Positions 1 through 5,541 of a stretch of DNA of 8,172 bases are shown here, piece after piece. Position numbers and translations under genes: made by a program. Numbering within the stretch: position 1 is the stretch's first letter; each line of letters starts with the position of its first letter. Under the pieces are notes generated by a model. It worked only from the letters and a program-made list of their open reading frames with translations, was not told the DNA's origin and searched no databases. Origin of the DNA: Actinomycetota bacterium (GTDB taxonomy: Bacteria > Acidobacteriota > Blastocatellia > Chloracidobacteriales > Chloracidobacteriaceae); NCBI GenBank assembly GCA_013298335.1, contig JAAFHI010000105.1, positions 1 through 8,172 of the forward strand, given 5' to 3'.

Positions 1-801
1 CGGATTCACGAAGCGATGCGCTACAGCCTGATGGCCGGCGGCAAGTGGCTGCGGCCCGTGCTCGTGCTGGCGGCGGGCGAGGCCCTCGGTGGGCAACCCG
101 AACACCTTTACCCGGTCGCCTGCGCCTTCGAGATGATCCACACCTATTCGCTCATCCATGATGACCTGCCCGCGATGGACAACGACGACCTCCGGCGCGG
201 CATGCCGACCTGCCACAAGCAGTTCGACGAGGCGACGGCGATTCTGGCGGGCGACGGCCTGCTTACCCACGCCTTTCAGGTACTGGCGGAAATGGACGTT
301 CCGCCCGCCCTCATCGACCGGAAAATCCGGGTGATGGTTGAAATCGCGCGCGGCTCCGGCACGGTGGACGGCATGATCGGCGGCCAGGTGGCCGACATCG
401 AAGCCGAGGGCAAACCCGTTGACGCGGAACAACTTGCCTACATTCACCGCTCGAAAACCGGCGCGCTGATTCGCGGCGCGGTGGTCTGCGGCGGCATGAT
501 GGCGGGCGCGACCGACGAACAGATTGAAACCCTCCAGCGGTACGGCGCGTGCATCGGCCTCGCGTTCCAGATCGCCGACGACATCCTCGACGTGACCGCT
601 TCCGCCGAACAGCTCGGCAAGACGCCCGGCAAGGACGCCGCCGTCGGCAAGGCAACCTACCCCGCGCTGTTCGGTCTCGAAGCCTCGCGCCGGAAGGCCG
701 ACGACCTCGTCGCCGAAGCCGTCGCGCTGGTCAAAACCTTTGGGCCGCGGGCCGAAATTCTGGCCGACCTCGCGCGCTTCATCACGGCGCGCAAGTCGTA
801 G
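1..801 (+). CDS. ispA: Polyprenyl (farnesyl/geranylgeranyl) diphosphate synthase, 5'-truncated by the window
   Basis: Condenses isopentenyl diphosphate with an allylic diphosphate to make C15 or C20 prenyl diphosphates in the cytoplasm. The frame is open from base 1 (R-I-H-E-A-M-R-Y-S-L-M-A-G-G-K) and ends at TAG 799-801, giving 266 visible residues. IspA-family proteins are usually about 290-300 aa, so roughly 30 N-terminal residues are missing; the ATG at 16 is internal to the conserved E-A-M-R-Y-S motif and is not the true start. Visible motifs are the substrate-binding G-G-K-x-L-R-P, the first aspartate-rich motif DDLPAMD (nt 160-180, the DDxxxxD spacing of bacterial type II short-chain enzymes), G-G-Q (nt about 379-387) and the second aspartate motif DDILD (nt 577-591) followed by G-K-T-P-G-K-D and G-K-A-T-Y-P-A-L. 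The family is certain; farnesyl versus geranylgeranyl product length cannot be settled here. No clear terminator follows. Confidence 0.95.
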   Translation, partial: RIHEAMRYSLMAGGKWLRPVLVLAAGEALGGQPEHLYPVACAFEMIHTYSLIHDDLPAMDNDDLRRGMPTCHKQFDEATAILAGDGLLTHAFQVLAEMDVPPALIDRKIRVMVEIARGSGTVDGMIGGQVADIEAEGKPVDAEQLAYIHRSKTGALIRGAVVCGGMMAGATDEQIETLQRYGACIGLAFQIADDILDVTASAEQLGKTPGKDAAVGKATYPALFGLEASRRKADDLVAEAVALVKTFGPRAEILADLARFITARKS

Positions 802-803
802 GC

Positions 804-838
804 GGGAATAGGGGATGGGGCATGGGGGATAGGGTATG
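804..838. repeat. Degenerate G-rich heptamer array (5 units)
   Basis: Five consecutive 7-mers follow the synthase stop: gggaata, ggggatg, gggcatg, ggggata, gggtatg. They share a GGG-N-A-T-R pattern with a strict 7-nt period. A related array of R-GGATGA heptamers lies on the minus strand at 5514-5541. Such short degenerate heptamer arrays occur between genes in several bacterial phyla, and no function can be read from them. Confidence 0.6.
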
Positions 839-850
839 GTGAAATCCCCC

Positions 851-892
851 GAATGATTTTTTCTGACGGCCCCTGAATGATTTTTCTGACGG
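851..892. repeat. Short direct repeat upstream of the CPPC redox gene
   Basis: Two nearly identical copies, gaatgattttttctgacgg at 851-869 and gaatgatttttctgacgg at 875-892, differ by one T in the T-run. They begin 24 nt apart, 23 nt before the start codon at 915. This could be a tandem duplication, paired binding sites for a regulator, or part of the promoter or leader. I see no convincing -35/-10 pair. Confidence 0.5.
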
Positions 893-914
893 TACGTGAA
901 AGGTTTTCAAAACG

Positions 915-1472
915 ATGAAGAAGTTCGGAATTGTGCTCGCCCTCGGTTCGGTCCTGATGTTCGGCAGCCTCTCGTCGCCCACGCGGGCGGGCGGACAGGC
1001 CGCCGGTACGCCGGACGAACGGCGTCAGATCATGAAACTCGACGTGATGGCCCCGGACTTCGAGGTCCCGAGCCTCACCAGCGATTCAAAGGTCAAACTG
1101 TCGGACCTGCGCGGGAAGGTGGTCGTGATCAACTTCTGGGCAAGCTGGTGTCCGCCGTGCCGGGCGGAGTTCCCGCACCTGATTGCGCTCGATAAAGCCT
1201 ACAAGGGCAAGGACTTCGTGCTGCTTTCGATGAACTTTGCGGAAGCGCCGGAGCGCGGCAAGGCGTTTGCCGCCAACGAAAAGGCGTCGTTTCCGATTTA
1301 CCAGGGCGCGACGCTGGCCGGGCCCTACGAAGTGAGCGCGATTCCGGTGACGTTCTTCATCGACAAAACGGGGAAAGCCCGCTACCGCGCGACCGATTTC
1401 GACCAGCGCAAGGGCGAGGGGCAGTTCAAGGCGATCATCGACGAACTGCTGAAGGAAGAACCCGCCAAGTAA
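915..1472 (+). CDS. Secreted TlpA-like thiol-disulfide oxidoreductase (CPPC active site)
   Basis: A 185-aa exported thioredoxin-fold protein, probably reducing or exchanging disulfides outside the cytoplasm. Residues 1-25 form a signal peptide (K-K, hydrophobic core I-V-L-A-L-G-S-V-L-M-F, then T-R-A-G-G). The TlpA/AhpC-TSA-like domain starts near residue 45 (A-P-D-F-E-V-P-S-L), followed by L-S-D-L-R-G-K-V-V-V-I-N-F-W-A-S-W. The active site is C79-P-P-C82, then R-A-E-F-P-H-L, with the cis-proline loop at S-A-I-P144-V-T-F-F-I-D. The start at 915 has an AAAGG-type ribosome site at 899-903. Strong similarity to the domains at 3824-4387 and the C-terminus of 1695-3782 suggests local duplication. 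An intrinsic terminator follows at 1513-1559, so it may be its own transcription unit. The electron donor and the physiological substrate are unknown. It could serve cytochrome c maturation or general periplasmic reduction, but no ccm/res gene is visible. Confidence 0.92.
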   Translation: MKKFGIVLALGSVLMFGSLSSPTRAGGQAAGTPDERRQIMKLDVMAPDFEVPSLTSDSKVKLSDLRGKVVVINFWASWCPPCRAEFPHLIALDKAYKGKDFVLLSMNFAEAPERGKAFAANEKASFPIYQGATLAGPYEVSAIPVTFFIDKTGKARYRATDFDQRKGEGQFKAIIDELLKEEPAK

Positions 1473-1512
1473 GCCATTCCGGCGCGGCGACACGCAGGAA
1501 CCGGAACTTTTT

Positions 1513-1559
1513 CGACGAGCGACGTGTGCTTAAACCATATCGCTCGTCGTTTCCTTTTT
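1513..1559 (+). terminator. Rho-independent terminator after the CPPC redox gene
   Basis: A perfect 10-bp stem (cgacgagcga at 1513-1522 with tcgctcgtcg at 1540-1549) encloses a 17-nt loop and is followed at once by tttcctttttg. It sits 40 nt after the stop codon at 1472. The long loop is slightly unusual, and an attenuator role in the leader of the next gene is possible. Confidence 0.8.
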
Positions 1560-1579
1560 GTCAGGTAAAAGCATCCTCA

Positions 1580-1607
1580 CGAAGACTCCGGTGGATGAAT
1601 GTCTTCG
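1580..1607 (+). other. Small inverted repeat in the leader of the TPR-thioredoxin gene
   Basis: cgaagac (1580-1586) and gtcttcg (1601-1607) can pair as a 7-bp stem with a 14-nt loop, about 90 nt before the start at 1695. It may be a leader structure or operator, or chance in GC-rich DNA. Nothing else recognisable lies between 1560 and 1680. Confidence 0.25.
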
Positions 1608-1694
1608 GCGGGACCGGTGCGTCCCCAAACCGGTGACCGGAACGAACGACGGCCCGTAAACCCTTCCCGACAGGGATTTTGAAGGAGCATCGCC

Positions 1695-3782
1695 ATGAAA
1701 AGGAACTTCCGGTTTTCCCGGACCGTCGCGTTCATTCTGTTCTTCGGAGGGGCCGGGCCGGTCGTCGCCCAGACCCCCGCGCCGCCGTCCGCCGCCGTTT
1801 CCGAGGTCAGGGTCTCGCCCGAACGCGAAGCGGCCCGGCTGTTCAATCTCGGTCGATACGACGCAGTCGACGCCGTCGTCGCGCGCGGGCTCGCGGCCAA
1901 CCCCGATGACGTCGAACTGCACGTCATCGCGGCGCGGACCCGGCTGATGCGGACGTCGTCGGTCGAACCCATCGTGGAAGACTGGCGGGCTTTGGCCGCG
2001 CGCGAACCGCGCAACGCGACGCCCGTGATCGTGCTGGTCCGGCTCGGCGTTCAGGAGGGGTACTGGCGCAATCCGCCGGAATTCGAACGACTTGCCAGCC
2101 GCGCGGTTGAACTCGCGCCGGATTCGGCGTGGGCATGGTACGCGCGGGCACTTGTACTCATCGGTCAGGATGGCCGCGCGGATGACCTGCTCGACGCCTT
2201 CCGCCGGGCCAACGGACTCGACCCGGGCAACCGGTTGGTCGCGCTCGAATACAGCCGGATTCTCAAGGATTTGAAAGAGTTCGACCCAGCCATCGAGGTG
2301 TTGCGAAAGGCGCTGACGGCGAATCCGGCTGACGGAGAACTTCAAACGGCCCTGTGGGAGACGCGGCTGGAGCAGTCGCCCACCGCCCGCGCAACCGTGG
2401 AAGCCGAAGTGCGGGCGGTGCTGGATGCCGCGCCGTCCGACGCCGACCTGTTGAATCAAACGGCAAACTTCATTGGGAACTCGCTCAAGGATGAAGCCCG
2501 CGCCAAAGCGATTTACGCGGAAGTTCGCCGCCTGGAGCCGGATTTCGGGAAGGGAAACCGGCGAAACCGGTTCAGTTCGTGGGGGGACGGCATTTTGCGG
2601 CAGTACTTTTTCGCGGGTGCGCGCTATGACCAGCTCGTCGCCTTCAACAAAGCAGGAAAGACGGGGACGCCCGCCGAGGTTCTGGCGGCGATAGATGGGT
2701 TCATTCGGGCGTTGCCGAAAGGCGATCCGTTCGCGGAATACTATGTGGTCCGGTTGTACGGCGCGGCGCTCAAGGCCGACGACCTGAGCCGGGCCGAGAA
2801 AGTGGCGGAGACGCTCGTCGGGTACGACGCGCGGTACGCCGTGCTGTTCAGCGAACTGGCCGCGCGCCGGTTGAAGGTCGGTCGCGAACCCGAACGGGCG
2901 TTCGAACTGGCCCGCCGGGCCGAGGCGGGAACGCGGACGTTCACCTATGTCCCGCCGCCGATGGGATTCGACACCTTCACGGAAAAACCCCAGCGCGAGT
3001 TCTGGGAGATGACGCGAGGGAAAGTCCTTTGGGTACTTGGAGATGCGGCCCTGCGGAATAATGACCTCAAGACGGCCCGCGAGGCGCTGCGGGAGGCGGT
3101 CGGCATCCGGGCGACGTCGGAAAACTGCTTTCTCTATGGTCAGGTCCTTGAAAAGGCGGGCGATCTCCGGCCTGCCGCCGAGGCCTACGCCGACGCGGTC
3201 GCCTGCGCCGGACCCGAGGCGAAGGATGCCGAAACCCGGCTGAAGGCCATCGCGGTGAATGTCCGACCGCGTCTCGCCCTCCAACGCGTCACTGCCGCCG
3301 CCGCCGTCCGCAAACGCGAGCGCCTGCGTCGCGAGGTCAGCGGCGAAATGGTCAGCGAGCCGTTCGCGCCGTTTACCCTGCGGACGCTCGACGGGAAGCG
3401 GACGCTCACCCTCGCCGACCTGCGCGGGAAAGTCGTCTTCATCAATATCTGGTCGACCTCCTGCTCTTTCTGCCGGTTGGAATTTCCGCATCTGATTGAA
3501 CTGCAAAGGAAATACGGCCCGCGCGGATTCGTGCTGGTCTCGCTTGCGACCGACGCCGACCCGGCGCTGGCGGCCAGATTTCTCGCCGTCAGGCAGTTGC
3601 CGTTCACGGGATACGACGGGCGTCAGTTGGCGGCGAGTCACAATGTGGGCGGGCTGCCGATGAATTACGTCCTTGACCGGAACGGGCGGCTGCGAGCCAG
3701 ATTCCACGGTTACAAAGAGGGAATTGAGGACCATTTTGCCGCCGCCGTCGAGGAATTGCTTGACGAACCGGCCAACCGCTGA
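1695..3782 (+). CDS. Secreted TPR-repeat protein fused to a C-terminal TlpA/thioredoxin-like domain (CSFC active site)
   Basis: A 695-aa exported protein. Residues 1-25 are a signal peptide (M-K-R-N, hydrophobic V-A-F-I-L-F-F, cleavage probably after V-V-A25). Residues about 43-520 are helical and alanine/leucine/arginine-rich with TPR-like units, clearest at about 46-80, 130-225, 240-283 and 443-503 (e.g. A-W-Y-A-R-A-L and A-L-R-E-A-V patterns). Residues about 553-695 form a thioredoxin fold: P-F-A-P-F-T-L, L-A-D-L-R-G-K-V-V-F-I-N-I-W, active site C590-S-F-C593 then R-L-E-F-P-H-L, and cis-Pro655 in G-G-L-P-M-N-Y. The ribosome site GAAGGAG (1681-1687) lies 7 nt before ATG 1695. The TPR part may bring a client protein to the redox site. 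CSFC is an unusual pair of intervening residues, so the redox potential may differ from the neighbours. It ends 41 nt before the next gene's start and probably shares its transcript. Confidence 0.88.
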   Translation: MKRNFRFSRTVAFILFFGGAGPVVAQTPAPPSAAVSEVRVSPEREAARLFNLGRYDAVDAVVARGLAANPDDVELHVIAARTRLMRTSSVEPIVEDWRALAAREPRNATPVIVLVRLGVQEGYWRNPPEFERLASRAVELAPDSAWAWYARALVLIGQDGRADDLLDAFRRANGLDPGNRLVALEYSRILKDLKEFDPAIEVLRKALTANPADGELQTALWETRLEQSPTARATVEAEVRAVLDAAPSDADLLNQTANFIGNSLKDEARAKAIYAEVRRLEPDFGKGNRRNRFSSWGDGILRQYFFAGARYDQLVAFNKAGKTGTPAEVLAAIDGFIRALPKGDPFAEYYVVRLYGAALKADDLSRAEKVAETLVGYDARYAVLFSELAARRLKVGREPERAFELARRAEAGTRTFTYVPPPMGFDTFTEKPQREFWEMTRGKVLWVLGDAALRNNDLKTAREALREAVGIRATSENCFLYGQVLEKAGDLRPAAEAYADAVACAGPEAKDAETRLKAIAVNVRPRLALQRVTAAAAVRKRERLRREVSGEMVSEPFAPFTLRTLDGKRTLTLADLRGKVVFINIWSTSCSFCRLEFPHLIELQRKYGPRGFVLVSLATDADPALAARFLAVRQLPFTGYDGRQLAASHNVGGLPMNYVLDRNGRLRARFHGYKEGIEDHFAAAVEELLDEPANR

Positions 3783-3805
3783 GACCGTTGGATTTCTTCA
3801 GTTTC

Positions 3806-3813
3806 AGGAAGGG
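3806..3813 (+). promoter_or_regulatory. Ribosome binding site fixing the start of the UGPC gene at 3824
   Basis: aggaaggg at 3806-3813 is followed by a 10-nt spacer to ATG 3824. The frame is open further upstream to a TTG at 3788, but that lies before this purine-rich site and only 5 nt after the previous stop, so ATG 3824 (or the adjacent ATG 3827) is preferred. Confidence 0.65.
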
Positions 3814-3823
3814 AAAAACCGCC

Positions 3824-4387
3824 ATGATGAATGATCGCGTTCGGGAAGACGCCAACCGGCGCATGCTCTACGCCGTGGCCGGCCTCGCCGTACTGCTCGG
3901 TGGGCTGTGGCTCTTCAATTCCGGGGGCGGCACCCGGATGGACAAGGCCAGCACGGATTTCCGCGCCGAGCCGCTGGCTTCCGACGCGCCCGCCGCCCGG
4001 CTGTCGAGCCTGCGCGGGAAGGTCGTCCTGATGAATTTCTGGGCAAGCTGGTGAGGGCCCTGTCGTGCGGAGTTTCCGCACGTTGTCGCCCTCGATAAAA
4101 AATACCGCGAAAAGGGACTGACGGTCCTTTCGCTCAACCTCGACGATTCGCAGTCCGCCGCGCTCGGCGTCGCCCGCCAGAACGCCGCCGAATTTCCCAT
4201 CTATTCAGGTCGTGAAGCCTCGTCGGCCTACGGCGTGAGCGGGATTCCGCGCACCATCATCGTGGACCGCGCCGGGAAAGTCCGCTTCTCTGAATCGGGC
4301 TTCGGCTCCGGGAGCGAGGAAAAATTCGCAAAGATCATTGAAGAACTTCTCGCCGAACCGGAAGGGGGCGGGGCGCCGAGTTCGTAA
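3824..4387 (+). CDS. Membrane-anchored TlpA/thioredoxin-like selenoprotein with UGPC active site (in-frame TGA at 4052-4054 read as Sec)
   Basis: Read through one TGA, this frame gives a 187-aa protein. Residues 1-13 are charged (R-V-R-E-D-A-N-R-R), residues 14-32 are a single hydrophobic segment (M-L-Y-A-V-A-G-L-A-V-L-L-G-G-L-W-L-F-N), and a G/S-rich linker leads to a thioredoxin fold: L-S-S-L-R-G-K-V-V-L-M-N-F-W-A-S-W76, position 77 = TGA, G78-P79-C80-R-A-E-F-P-H, then L-T-V-L-S-L-N-L-D and cis-Pro142 in S-G-I-P-R-T-I-I-V-D, ending at TAA 4385-4387. Charge distribution predicts cytoplasmic N-terminus and outward-facing redox domain. The paralogue at 915-1472 has TGT (Cys) at the aligned codon. 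In-frame continuity and conserved motifs for 110 codons after the TGA argue against decay, and a SECIS-like hairpin follows. Sec would replace the nucleophilic N-terminal Cys of the classic WCGPC motif, a known type of Cys/Sec exchange. Alternatives are a recent nonsense mutation or a base-call error. Two other genes here end in TGA, so the codon is not reassigned genome-wide. Confidence 0.85.
4055..4091 (+). promoter_or_regulatory. Candidate bacterial SECIS element directly after the in-frame TGA
   Basis: Immediately 3' of TGA 4052-4054, a lower stem pairs gggc 4055-4058 with gccc 4088-4091. An interior region (4059-4063 with 4083-4087) has two G-U pairs, and an upper 7-bp perfect stem pairs cgtgcgg 4064-4070 with ccgcacg 4076-4082 around the loop aguuu (4071-4075). 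The apical loop begins 16 nt after the UGA and has G at its second position. This agrees with the bacterial SECIS pattern, a stem-loop right after UGA that places a loop G for the elongation factor SelB. The stem also encodes G-P-C-R-A-E-F-P-H-V-V-A, so part of the pairing is shared with coding constraint. Confidence 0.75.
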
Positions 4388-4529
4388 ATTCCCCGCATTC
4401 GTTTCCAATAGCCTCGCCCGAGCGCTCCGGCTGTGGGTTAATTTCTTTTAAGTCATTGTTTTTCAAGAGGATAGCCCATGGCCACAGCGCTTTGGCGAGG
4501 CTATGGGATGACGTTTCCGGAGCGCTCCG
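4388..4529 (+). repeat. Hairpin-forming intergenic repeat, copy A
   Basis: This copy matches copy B at a constant offset of 945 bp with no gaps. Positions 4388-4508 differ from 5333-5453 at 7 of 121 sites, then a diverged stretch (6 of 12 matching) leads to a shared agcgctccg at 4521-4529. It begins on the base after the selenoprotein stop codon. It folds as a long imperfect hairpin (arms 4402-4440 and 4472-4510), weaker than copy B. It separates the redox genes from the ATP-grasp gene and ends 13 nt before that gene's start. It is probably a small non-coding palindromic (MITE- or REP-like) element. Confidence 0.85.
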
Positions 4530-4542
4530 CCGGGAATTCCCA

Positions 4543-5325
4543 ATGTCCATTTTGATTCTCTCGCCGCGTTTTACCGAGGATTCCCGTCAATTGGCGGGCG
4601 CGGCGGTCATGGCGGGATGGCGAGTCGAACGGCTGATGAACTGGCGGGCGGATGAACGCTGGGGTGATGTAGCGTGTGCGGTCTATGGCGAACCGCTTTT
4701 TGCCGCTGCCGTTTCCGAACAGATCAGTCATGCACTCATCGAACCGACGTTTGACTGGCTGACGACGCTTCCCGCCGCCTATCTCGGTCGCGGGGTTCGC
4801 TTTCTGACGCTGGCCGAAGCGAGAGCCGTCACCGGGCCAACCTTCTTCAAGCCCGCCGACGACAAATGTTTTCCCGCCCGTGTGTACGCCGGAGGGCACG
4901 AACTTCCCGGCACCGCCGCCGGACTGGCGGATGAAACGCCGATACTGGCGGCGGAACCGGTCCGCTGGGGACTCGAAGTGCGAAATTTCGTGTTTGAACG
5001 GTCCGTTCAAACTGCTTCACCCTATTCCGACGACGGTATTTTTGTGGACATCCCGCCGGGGGACGGTCCCGAACGGGTCCCGGCTGAGGCGACGGCCTTT
5101 CTTGATCGGTTTCTGGCCGACGAATCCGTGGCCTTGCCGCCTGCCGTCGTTGTGGATGTCGGTTTTCTGTCCGGTCACGGATGGGCAGTCGTCGAAGCGA
5201 ATGCGGCGTGGGGATCGGGGATTTATGGATGCGAACCCGAGCGGGTTCTTCCGGTGCTGGCGCGGGCCTGTCGTCCGTCCGGCGGACTAGCTGATGGCGA
5301 CCGCCGTTGGGTTTTGAACCGGTAG
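4543..5325 (+). CDS. ATP-grasp domain protein (R2K/DUF4343-like)
   Basis: A 260-aa cytoplasmic protein with no signal peptide or membrane segment. ATP-grasp enzymes join a carboxylate to an amine or thiol nucleophile using ATP. Residues 1-95 form an N-terminal alpha/beta region (M-S-I-L-I-L-S-P-R-F-T-E-D-S). ATP-grasp signatures follow: F-F-K103-P-A-D-D-K (nucleotide-binding lysine), E-P-V near 138-140, L-E-V-R147-N-F-V-F-E, V-V-V-D205-V-G and the metal-binding V-V-E218-A-N220-A-A-W-G-S-G-I-Y-G. The domain pattern resembles the short R2K-type ATP-grasp proteins, whose substrates are mostly unknown. ATG 4543 is chosen because the longer frame from TTG 4456 runs inside repeat copy A; the ribosome site is weak (ggga near 4532-4535). 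The gene stands alone between two copies of the same repeat, so its link to the redox genes may be only positional. Confidence 0.8.
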   Translation: MSILILSPRFTEDSRQLAGAAVMAGWRVERLMNWRADERWGDVACAVYGEPLFAAAVSEQISHALIEPTFDWLTTLPAAYLGRGVRFLTLAEARAVTGPTFFKPADDKCFPARVYAGGHELPGTAAGLADETPILAAEPVRWGLEVRNFVFERSVQTASPYSDDGIFVDIPPGDGPERVPAEATAFLDRFLADESVALPPAVVVDVGFLSGHGWAVVEANAAWGSGIYGCEPERVLPVLARACRPSGGLADGDRRWVLNR

Positions 5326-5332
5326 GTTTGCG

Positions 5333-5474
5333 ATTCCCCGCATTCGTTTCCCATAGCCTCGCCCGAGCGCTCCGGCTATGGGCTAATTTCTTTCAAGTCA
5401 TTGTTTTTCAAGAGGATAGCCCGTAGCCGCAGCGCTTTGGCGAGGCTATGGGAAAACAATGCCGCAGCGCTCCG
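5333..5474 (+). repeat. Hairpin-forming intergenic repeat, copy B
   Basis: Second copy of the repeat at 4388-4529, same orientation, 7 nt after the ATP-grasp stop codon. Arms 5347-5385 and 5417-5455 (39 nt each) pair with only two mismatches (5364/5438 and 5372/5430) and two G-U pairs (5365/5437, 5379/5423) around a 31-nt loop. The outermost 17 bp are perfect. The hairpin may also end or insulate transcription between the convergent genes. Confidence 0.87.
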
Positions 5475-5480
5475 TCACCA

Positions 5481-5520
5481 AAAGAAAAAGGGATGAAGCC
5501 GGAATTTCCGCCTTCATCCC
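5481..5520 (-). terminator. Rho-independent terminator of the tricorn-like gene
   Basis: Arms 5490-5504 and 5506-5520 pair as 15 positions with a single mismatch, centred on 5505; in practice the innermost A/T bases would form the loop. On the minus strand the hairpin is followed by ctttttctttt (5489-5479). It lies 21 nt beyond the stop codon at 5542-5544. The arms include the same GGGATGA heptamer that makes up the adjoining tandem array. Confidence 0.8.
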
Positions 5521-5541
5521 TCATCCTTCATCCCTCATCCT
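5514..5541 (-). repeat. Tandem heptamer array, R-GGATGA x4
   Basis: On the minus strand the four units alternate aggatga, gggatga, aggatga, gggatga, which equals a 14-bp unit repeated twice. The array abuts the tricorn-like stop codon, and its last unit forms one arm of the terminator. It resembles the G-rich heptamers at 804-838. Confidence 0.75.

Noticed and set aside
1530..3734. A 734-codon open frame on the minus strand
   Set aside because: It lies antisense to the TPR-thioredoxin gene, which has a signal peptide, ribosome site and clear thioredoxin motifs. The antisense translation is rich in R, P and G without domain signatures, as expected from GC-rich codon bias.
3788..4054. An 88-aa protein ending at the TGA before G-P-C
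   Set aside because: It would stop in the middle of the redox motif, and the downstream frame codes for the rest of the same fold, so it is only the first part of the 3824-4387 gene.
3824..4387. Pseudogene with a nonsense mutation
   Set aside because: Possible but less likely: the only lesion is at the Cys/Sec position, no frameshift or other stop is present, and a SECIS-like hairpin follows. It remains the main alternative.
4456..4542. Upstream extension of the ATP-grasp protein from TTG 4456
   Set aside because: The extension is translated repeat sequence that recurs after the gene at 5401-5487, and M-S-I-L-I-L-S at 4543 is a typical start of the fold.
4388..5474. Insertion sequence with a transposase
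   Set aside because: The gene between the repeats is an ATP-grasp enzyme with no transposase or integrase motif, and no target-site duplication is evident.
5513..5540. CRISPR-like array
   Set aside because: The 14-bp units are directly adjacent without unique spacers, so it is a simple tandem repeat.
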